Assembly (NCBI RefSeq): GCF_001039355.2
Contig: NW_019773939.1
Location: 9,102-32,176 of the forward strand
DNA from: Lingula anatina
Taxonomy: Eukaryota; Brachiopoda; Lingulata; Lingulida; Lingulidae
Reading direction: 5' to 3'
DNA length: 23,075 bases
Part shown: positions 9,851-19,747 of the stretch, piece after piece
Position numbering within the stretch: the stretch's first letter is position 1
Layout: each line of letters opens with the position of its first letter
Made by a program: the position numbers and the translations under genes
Notes under the pieces: model-generated
The model's input: the letters and a program-made list of their open reading frames with translations, nothing else
What the model was told of the DNA's origin: nothing
Databases searched by the model: none

Positions 9851-11091
9851 CGAAATATAAAAGAAGAGAGAACGTGTTCTAATTAAACGACTGTTCGTGT
9901 TTGTATATAAGGCAGCAACTGTAGTGGTTGATGCGCCTGAGAAGAGCACTGCTGCTACATTGTTTGTTGTCTTTATTCTTTTGACAGTTTTGAAATTGTT
10001 AAAACCGTGTCAAAATAAATTCGAAGTTGTAATGGTAAATGATGTGCATACATGATAGAAATAAAAAAAAAGTTTAATGCTAATATTCGTTTGAAATTAT
10101 TATTCAAGTTGTCTTCCATGTATATTGTACATGTAGGTACAAAAGATTCAACATGACGCGACCCTTTTTGAAATTTTAATCTCAATGATTGTTTATCTTG
10201 AGCAAATCTTGTTGAACGTATTTTTTTCCTTTGGTTTTAGTTGAGCACTTGTAGCTTGCGAACATTTCTTAACTCAAATGTTTCCGTAACTGAATCATTT
10301 TCTAGCCCCAAAGTGTCTGTGTTATGTGAAGTCTGCTGTATAAAAGATGCCTCACATCCCTGCTTCAGAAAATTATATTATAATTAAATAATCAATCAGA
10401 AATATTTAAACACAAGAAGGAACGAGGCTAATTCTTGGCGTAAAATATACCCGTAAATTCGTATCCTGGGGGGAGGGGGCACAATAGGCCACGTTCTCCC
10501 CCCCCCCTCTCCCGTTTCGGGTGTGTGGGGAGTTATCCTTCTCTTCCTCCCACAACAGTAAAAACGTACAAGATGAGACTTATTCATTCAGTTTTCCTTC
10601 CCTGTACTAAACAAATACGGTAAAATTATCCTCGTACAATACTTTTTTGTTCGGCATTTTTTTTTTCAAATTCAACCCCGCCCTCCCATTCCCATATTTC
10701 ATGGTTGGGCCTACGGTACATTAGAACTAGTATTATATATATATTTTTTAAAACAGTCTGGTGATACACATGAAACAAAAATATATCGTGGTTTTTAACG
10801 GGTGAAATACTCCGTTAAATGGGGCTAAATCTTATTTTAGACAGCATTCCCGGAACACGATCGCTAGTTTACCTATTCCTTAGATTGAAAAGTTCAGGGT
10901 GATCACCGACAGTTGCCCACAAGAGGTCGCTGTGCTAAGTCCATCACTTGTAGTATATACCATCACTGCATACAAGGTATCGTAGTAAAGTACTGAAAAT
11001 ATTAATTCGTATACTAATAATTATCACGTTGTAGGCTACCGGATATTACGACTTTCGACATTATCACAACTTCAGGTCTTCTTAGGGTTAC

Positions 11092-11137
11092 ATATTATAT
11101 TATATTATATTATATTATATTATATTATATTATATTT
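11092..11137. repeat. (ATATT)n pentanucleotide microsatellite
   Basis: About nine tandem ATATT units, roughly 450 bases upstream of the protease start codon. Confidence 0.93.
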
Positions 11138-11477
11138 GCATCCCGAATTTCTGAGCCTACCGACACTTGGCCCTCTCATTGCTTGAAATCAGTCAAACTT
11201 GTTGTTAGAACGGAAGGCCCTGATAACAACTGATCTAAAATAGGCCTATTGTATTATTCATGATGAACAAAAACGTCAAAAAAAAATCGCTATTGCGAAA
11301 TTATTTTCACACGAAATTTCACGCCTCTTACCGTTTAAAAGTTCCATTTTCATACATAATAAAGAAGCGACCCACTCCTTGCCATGTAGAAGAATTTAAT
11401 TTCAATACCTCATCACGCGAGAGCTATTTATAGACGGATGATCGCACGAAAACCATACAATCTAACGAGTGCATAAA

Positions 11478-11484
11478 TATAAAA
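11478..11484 (+). promoter_or_regulatory. candidate TATA box of the protease gene
   Basis: TATAAAA lies 108 bases before the ATG at 11592. Initiation about 30 bases downstream would leave an 80-base 5'UTR, which is plausible for a regulated secreted protein. A second TATA-like stretch near 11425 is an alternative. Position only; no other support. Confidence 0.4.
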
Positions 11485-11591
11485 CTAAAAACATCCGGCT
11501 TCGTATCCGGCACGCTCGGGTTTCCGCTATGGTGAATTAAAAACCGCTGGATCAACGTGAACGGTGACCACAGCAAAGAGAAACGTTGAAC

Positions 11592-13524
11592 ATGAAATGT
11601 GTTGAAATGAAGACGCCGGGGCCTTTGTGGCTTCGTTCCCTTGGGGGATTTTTGGTTTTCGCCATCGCGTTGAGTGGCGTAACTGGCAGATCCGACGCTC
11701 TTCCTTTGGAGGTAGGAAAAGAAACAGAAACCGAGAGATGTACTTTATTAAGCTTTATCTTAAAATGTTCACAGATAATGATACTCCTTTTTTTCCCAGG
11801 CAAAGTAAAAATTGAAGTCCGAACGTTTCTCCGACACTAGTATTAATTTGCAAAGTGCAGCGTTTAAAGCTAGGTTAGTCCGAAGGTTCATTGGTCCGAA
11901 GGTTCATTGGTCCGAATATTCACTATAGAACCTTCGGACCAATGAACCCTTGATTAAAAAATCGATGAAAATGTGACCACTTTTCGGACCAATGAACCTT
12001 CGGACCAATGAACCTTCGGACTATCGAGACGCCCTCGGTTTTCAACTTCTGCTCGACGTTGGCAAAAGGGTGGAAGACCACTGGTAGGCCGACTGTAAGT
12101 CGCCAGACACACCGAGCCGGAGCCGACGTCGGCTGCCAACGTTGACCCGACGGAGGCGAAGTCGTCGGGCCGCCGTCGGCGCGACCACTGTTTGCTATCT
12201 GAGAAATTGTAAGCTAGCTTCTTTACATGTGAAAGCTTACGCCCAATTATGTGTAGAACTGATTAAGTAAAAAAAAAACAATATTTTTATCAACATGTGC
12301 TAGACAGTATACTGTAAATTTCATCACACTTGAAATCAGCTAGGTTACTTTATGTATACGAGATGTGCTTGCATGGTGTTTGCAGTTTTAGACAGAGAAA
12401 AAACTTCGTTAAAAACGGATCCTCCAGCAAGCTGTAGAAGTACGGTCTGTTATTCCCTAATCACTCAAGTAGACAAATCGAGAGGCAGTATTCAGTTTTA
12501 TCTTTTAAACATAGAGAACTATTATCACATTCCAAATGACGTGGGTGTGACGAGCTTACCGCAAATGTTTTGCCTTCTTGAATTATGGATATACCATTGG
12601 CCTTTTAATAGTAACGGAACTATAGGGATGGACACAGTAGGGGCCTATAATATAGACTAATTTGTCTATTTTGTCCGGCATATGTGTCTCGTTTCCCGCG
12701 CTTCCGTATAGTTAACGCATAAATAAAGTCGCATTCAGAACAGTGGACTAAGTAGTGCGAGGGTTAAATATGGCTGACCCACTTGAATACTTCCCCCGGG
12801 GGGGGGATCTATTCAGTGTCTGTTAGCAGATTAGACCGCAAGCCTTTTACATGTTTGACCCGCGGACTAGATAGTCCATGCACTGTTCTGAATGCGACCT
12901 AATACGTCCACGCGCATTAGCGGGTCCGTGCCATTAGAAATGAACACTCAACTCAAATGAGCTGTTTTCATGATGACCGCATAACGGCTTTAGATAATCC
13001 ATTTTATTTGCACCTGTAGTTTATACATACACATATTAAGCTTTTCAGCTACCAGATCGGTTGTTAATGTCTTCGCTCTTATAGCAATGGACTGAATGGA
13101 CTTTTTTTCACTTCTCTGAAAAAGAAGCATTATATACGGCGACTCTTTTGCGTGCAGCCAGATATTTTACTTGTGTGCACAATTATTCAAACTCGAGCAC
13201 GAGAATTCACGCATTTCTAGAGTGATAGATGAATAAATGCATGAGAAGACATCTATTGTAAATAAATGACATACACTGTATGTTTGCGACAGAGAAATAA
13301 GACAGGCGTGCGTCCCAAAATATCCTAAACTGCAACTTCAGGATATTTATTTTATGAATTATTTATGATCACAAAGAAATGAATAAAGGAATAACCACAT
13401 ACGCAATAGCCACATCATTTCTGGGCAGTTAAAAGCTAGGATAGCTCCTTCACCTTTAATTTTTTCCTGCTGCGAGCACACGTTACATTCAATGAATATT
13501 CCTGTAGAAGACTGACAATGGTGT

Positions 13525-13565
<41 letters not shown>

Positions 13566-14617
13566 TTTAATTAAAATTAGTAGAAAAACACTACCGATAT
13601 AAGGTAGAACTCGGACAATCCATAAAGTTATAACAGATTCTTCCGACAAATCTAAATGCTAAGCAAAAAATGATTTTTCTATGTCCCTGGGAGTCGGGCA
13701 ACAGGAAGTGACTATTTTTACGTCATTATACAGCTGTTACACCCTGAGAGTCAGACAACTAAATCATGATTTCTTTATATCGTTTACAGGAAGTTGAAGA
13801 GAAATTAACGCGACACACAAGAGCCACAGAAGGTGAGTGTAGGGTTCATCATTCAATATTCAAACTATGTATTTCAATTGAAAATGTGCAAGTACCTGTT
13901 ATAGACCCACTACTTCACTTTTGTAATGATGTTTTCTTCCTTTTGTAACTCGAATTTGTGAAGTTGATATACATGTAGGCCTATAATAATGATAAGTGTG
14001 ATAACGTTAGTGTATAGAGAGCCTGTCAGTGTAACTGTAAAAACATTTTAGTGCTCAATTAAATTATCATCATATTAAGAACAATTAAGCTTGTGAGCTC
14101 TGTCAGTTTATTTGATTATAGAGTAATTTCCTCTGACTTCCGGACGAAAATAGATTTTAGATTCTAAATGCATCCTGCAAGAGAATTAACTATCTGACAG
14201 GCCCGGATATCGCCACGTTAACACACGATCTGCTGAAAAAGAAACTTAAGGCACTTTTTTCTTTCTATTGTTTGACAAGTCACGACAAATGGGACTTGGG
14301 GTCACAAACATAAATCTCAAATGACAGTCCTGTTTTCCATGTCATCCAGATACTTGGACAGGGGAGGGGGAGGGGGGCATGACGGGATTTCCAAGGAAAT
14401 TTCACCTGGCTCTGGTGTCGCAAATGGATATTAGTCCGAATTTTGGCAGTTATTTAATACCGGAAATTTAGTCAACTTCAGAATAAATCCTTAGACGTTT
14501 ATTTTAATTGGGTAACTGTTGGTTTGAGACGCCATCCACGTGCTTCCTGTTTTTAAAATTTCATTCAATTGGACCAATAGAAACTTATCTTGGTTCAAAC
14601 GAGACTAAATGTTTGCC

Positions 14618-14652
<35 letters not shown>

Positions 14653-15712
14653 TTTATTTTTTTTAAACAAAGGCTTGCATGCTTGTCATTGTTGCGCCAC
14701 GAGAGAGGAGAAAGACATGCAGGCTCATGTAATGAACAATGACCCGCTCAAAGTCGCTGAAATATGACCCTGTGCCCAAGACTGTAATGTGATACGGCTC
14801 TTTTTTAAGTATTTAATTGATTTATCTTATTATCCAGCTGTATCAGGACTTGTCGTTGAAATGCGCCCCAATGAATAGGACTATTATTTGATACGACTCT
14901 TGTTTAGTATTTAATGGATATAACTTATTATCTGTGTCATGAATATGTTTTAAATGTTTTATCATTCGTATTTTCAGAGGAGGAAAGGCTATCAGCGTTA
15001 TACGGAGGTGAGTGCGATAAACGTGTTTTGTTTAGTTTTCCAGAACAGCAACGTCAACTTTTGAAATGTGTGTCAGTGGAAAAATGACCTATTCTGTGCA
15101 GCTACATGTAAAAGTTTCCAGGAAACATCATCTAATTGTCATATAAACTTCATTTGTTTAGTGTGTTCGCATTTTACTCGCGGAACTGAAATGTCGGTTT
15201 ACGGAAATTGAATGTTTCCCTGTGTTCAGTTAATTCACATGGACCTTCATCACACGGATACATCCACCCAGACAGTGCAATACTAGTACCCTCTACCAGG
15301 GCCACAGATTGACTTTTCACTAGACATTCACATATAATGTCTCTGGCTAAATATGGTCAATCCTCTAACTGGTGGAAAATGTACCTACATGTATAATATC
15401 TGTTACCCTGGTAGAGGGTAGAATACATATACTACCAGGTTGAATGTCTGTGCTTAGGTGGCAACTAAATTAATAAACTAGCATTACCTGCCCCGGCGAC
15501 CGCCTCAAGGTGTAAAACTAAAAATTATGTAAAACGAGTTTTTTTTTTTGCTGAAAATCAAAAGAATGGCTCTTACAACACCCAATAAAGCATACTGTAC
15601 GTGTGAGCAGTTACCAGTGATTTGGCATAAGCTTTCTTTGCTGTGTGAATAACATTTGACATCGTGATTCTTCTTTACAGATAACTTTGAGGGAGATATT
15701 GTTTTACCGACG
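11592..15712 (+). CDS. protease exons 1-4: signal peptide and propeptide
   Basis: Exon 1 (40 codons) gives [16 protein letters not shown] and then a hydrophobic core [15 protein letters not shown], a clear signal peptide cut near residue 32. The A at -3 supports this ATG; the ATG five codons on would also give a signal peptide. Exons 2 (43 bases), 3 (30 bases) and 4 (32 bases) encode a charged linker and then [11 protein letters not shown]. In astacins the Asp of FxGD ligates the active-site zinc and keeps the zymogen inactive. The exons are very small, but each has strong splice sites and the phases match (0, 1, 1, 0). Confidence 0.85.
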
Positions 15713-16169
15713 GTGAGTGTTGCACTTATAATAATAATAATAATATTAGTTTATATATTTAGAACCCAAAATACATATTTTACGGTATGATGAGATGATA
15801 AGAGGTGAAAACATGAAAACACTGATGGTAACAAATAACTTAATGAGAAATAGCACCCTGCGTAGGCACCTAAACAGCTTTTTTCCTATTGCAGGGCTCC
15901 AGAAATGCCATCAGAAATTTCAATCAGAAATGGACAAAAGGAGTTGTGCCGTACGTTATCGAGGGTAATGTGGGTACGTAGAAGAGTTCTCGAAAATTCT
16001 CGAGAGTTCACGGGGAAAACTGATTTCAATATTTGAAAATATTTAGATGTTTAAAAAATTCTTCGCAACACTTTGTTTCCATTGTAGTAGATTTCAAATT
16101 TTATGACATGCAGAAAATTTATTGATGAACGAGTTCCCGGCCCAAGTATACATGTTTGTCACTGCGTTT

Positions 16170-16243
<74 letters not shown>

Positions 16244-18555
16244 ATCCCTTTTAAATGTCCTCAAATGTACATATACATCATTTTTTCCCCCTCGTTTTAC
16301 AGCTTCAAAGGGCAGACGAGCCATTAGTGCAGCCATCGCAGATTACAATCGGTTCACATGTATCCGGTTTATCCCGAGAACAAACGAGAACGCGTACGTC
16401 AGCTTCAGTTCAGCCAATCAAGGGTAAGTTATGGTCCTGGTGTCCGCAATATCGCCCACAGTCGTGACCAAAATGAATAATCGGAGCTTTATGCCATAGA
16501 CTGGCAGCCTTGATTGTGCCCGGAAACAATAAAAGTAACGACATTACTGAGTGTGCCGACGGATCCAATAATTAGATAAAGTAAAAACTCCTAAAAAACA
16601 AAAATGTATTTAGTCTAAATGGTCGAACTGAACTTCAACGATTTTCTGCAATGCGCTGTCGCTTAAAAGGCCAGTAAGGACAAGAATAAGTCATTAATTG
16701 AAGAAATTCACATCTTACCAAAAACGAAAACCAAAAACGTTCTGTTAGTCTTCAAAAATTATTTTTTATTGTTTTAGAAAGTTTTTACTGGAAGCTCTTT
16801 CATCCAGATACCTGTTATATTTTCTAATAGTGATTGTCCCTATCGACAGGTGCTACAGTTCCATAGGCAGAACAGGAAGAAAACAAATCATCAACCTTCA
16901 GAACTCTGGCTGTTACTACAAAGATATCGTCATCCATGAAATGATGCACGCCATTGGCTTCTGGCACGAGCAGTCCAGACCTGATAGAGACACCTACATC
17001 CGGGTATTATTTCAGAATGTCAAATCAGGTAGCGGCATGTGAACCAGTAGAAACATCGGATTAGTATCACGTGAAAACCACGTGATGTCGTAATGATTTT
17101 ACCTGTTAAAAGACCTTGTATGGTCACTGATAGGGTCGTAGATGGTGAATCGAAACGTTACGTTAGATATGACAGTCAACAGCTGTCTTATGAGGTTTTA
17201 TAAATCCCAGGGATCTTCAGCCCCTGATTTTAAACACATTTAAGGTGTTTTAAAGGTGCATGACATTTACAGACTTAGCATAACTTTAAATTCTTTAACC
17301 TCGGCATGTTACTGGTCTGCGAACAAATGAGATCCTTTCAACAATGAAGGAGTGAAAACACTTCTCTAAATATTCTGCCGTTGCTGCTGCCATTCCTCCA
17401 AAGGGCAAAGGATGATGATAATATGTTTAAACATCTTGGCATATTTCTCCTTTATTGCATTCCAGAGATCCTCAAAGTCCTGGTTTTAAACATATTATAA
17501 GATGTTTTAACGGTGCATGACATTTACGGTATAAATAACTTGTAAGCATACTTTAAAAAAATTTTGACTTAAAATTATTTCTACTGTACTGCATGTCTTT
17601 CAGGAAAGCAGCATAACTTTAACATAGCAAGGGGCAGTACCACACAACAGTTGCCGTACGATTATCACAGTGTGATGCACTACTCGAGGAAAGCGTTCTC
17701 TAAAAATGGAAAGCCAACACTAGAGAGCAAGACCAGCGAGAAGATTGACCCCGCCGACGAGTTGACCAGTATTGACAAGAGGAAGATAGCGTTCCTTTAT
17801 TATTGTGAGGGCAGAGGTGAGTGTCTTCTCCTGTTACAATACAAAACTAAGCATTATTAATTTGCATGTATCTATTTATTTTGAGTTGTCACCAAGTGAA
17901 ATAATTGATGGCCACACTAAATGGACAAAACATATTTAATTGTGGTTAAAGGAACAAGCTTCCGATTTCTGCTAATATCTTTCAATCAGCCATGTTTAAA
18001 AAAATCGACATTTTACCTCCCCCGCCCCGTAGTGAGACTTTTCTGAACACTAACTGAAGTAAAACGATTGATGGCTATCGGTTGCTACATATACGTATAC
18101 TCATGTTATTATGATGACAAAAATAGCCCTCTTGTATTTAACAGTATTTTTCAACCAATCGTTAAAACACATTTTCAATACGTATTTTCCGTCTCCATTT
18201 CACCATTTTTTCTTTGTCTACTCAGATTTTAACGAGTGTCAGGTGAACAATGGCGGCTGTCAGCAGACGTGTCTGAACACAGAGGGCTCCTTCCGGTGCA
18301 CGTGTCGTCAAGGATACAATCTCACAGCAGATGGGAAAACTTGCAAGCGTAAGCTTTTTTATGGTTTTTTGCTATCAGAATTTGTAGATTTTCAAGTTCG
18401 ATATTTAAATGAAACTTAGATTTAATATTTGAAATGTTTATAGGTGGAAATGCTTGAAATGTAATTTTTTATTGTTTGTTTGTTTGTTTGTTTGTTTTTG
18501 TAAAACTAGACTATCATTCTGAAAGGCGCAACTCCGCGCTATCATTGGCAAAGTC

Positions 18556-18602
<47 letters not shown>

Positions 18603-19708
18603 TAAGAGATATTTTATTTGTTTTACCGAACAATTTTCCAGAAACCTGGACCTGCGCCACATACGGCTGCCAGCACTACTGCAATCAGCAGAACGTCACA
18701 TACGAGCCCGGATGTAGCTGCAAAACTGGATTCAAACTCAATGACGATAAGAGAACCTGCTCTGGTGAGTCGATGATCTCAAAAATAATTAATAAATAAA
18801 ACGATCAATGTCGCAATTTCAGTTATATATATATATATTGATTCATGGATTGATTGCAAGAGTATGAAATTCCGTTGTAAGGCGTATATTTAGACGTAAA
18901 AATGTGTCATGGTACCTGACCTGCATGTCATTGGTGTGTTGCCATGGCATCTCCCTTCTTTATGTCACGGTGTATTGTCTACTGTCATGGAACCTTATGT
19001 CACGGTGCGTTTTTGTGATTTTGCATATTGACAGGTGACGGAGTGAGCTATCGGGCAGACTTTATGTTCATCACTAATTAAGTCCAGATTTCTGAATTTC
19101 AATTTTAAATATGGTATTTTTGTCATATGTTGATTTCAAGGGTATAATATATGGCATTGTGTATTTTGGCATAAGGAGCTGTCATGGTGACCTCTGCCAT
19201 GGTCTGTTGTCATGGTACCAAAAGCAACGTCATGCTCTGTTGTCACGGTAGCCCATGTCTAGGAGTAATACCATACATTCACAACAAAGTTGATCTGCGG
19301 ACTAAATAGTCCGCGTACGTGTCGCATACAGCGCACATTTGACAATGGATTCCCGCCTCCCACGTGTCGTCCAAGCAGGGGCAGGGCAATTAAATCTCGG
19401 TACCCTTTCGAATGGATGGCGCCATATTTGATCCGTGTTAGTGCGCGGATCAACTTGTTCTGAATGTGCCCAATAAGACCAGTGTCGTTGTGTGGTAACA
19501 TGGTACCCTATACCTCAGTATGTATTTTTATTTTAGACATTGACGAGTGTGCTAGCGGACAGAATTCATGTTCTGATATCTGCGTCAACGAAATAGGAAG
19601 CTACCACTGCGAATGTCCGACTGGGAAAATTCTGGCCAATAACCGGACATCATGTATAGGTAGGACTGTTAACTGTAGATTAGCACATAGGTTAGATATG
19701 ATAAATCG

Positions 19709-19747
<39 letters not shown>

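Larger units (their letters stand above)
9202..11477. other. intergenic region between MRPL20 and the protease gene
   Basis: About 2.3 kb without a supportable gene. It holds the 26-bp tandem pair at 9801-9850, a TATA-like ATATAAAAG at 9855-9863 just after it, C/G runs near 10469-10510, a CTCF-like CCACAAGAGGTCGCT near 10917-10931, an (ATATT)n array at 11092-11137, and a TATTTATA-like stretch near 11425. Overlapping short frames on both strands near 9560-9840 do not resemble proteins. The 9801-9960 stretch (enhancer-like repeats, TATA, then mixed sequence) could be part of a solo LTR, but I found no matching ends or target duplication. Confidence 0.65.
11712..13789 (+). other. protease intron 1
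   Basis: This 2.1-kb intron holds the foldback element at 11876-12023, a GC-rich palindromic stretch (~12030-12190), an inverted-repeat element (12728-12898) and (AAT)13 at 13527-13565. The 102-codon frame at 12352-12660 has no recognisable domain and is not called. Confidence 0.8.

Noticed and set aside
9541-9986. Solo LTR retrotransposon remnant
   Set aside because: TATA-like and enhancer-like repeats are suggestive, but no TG...CA ends with matching target duplications could be fitted.
10465-10530. G/C-run inverted segment as a functional hairpin
   Set aside because: Only homopolymer-like G and C runs pairing; no specific flanking complementarity.
11954-12139. Minus-strand frame over the foldback element and GC-rich block
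   Set aside because: Explained by the repeat composition; no domain.
12352-12660. 102-codon open frame in protease intron 1
   Set aside because: No recognisable domain, no splice or promoter context, lies between repeat elements, and is of a length expected by chance.
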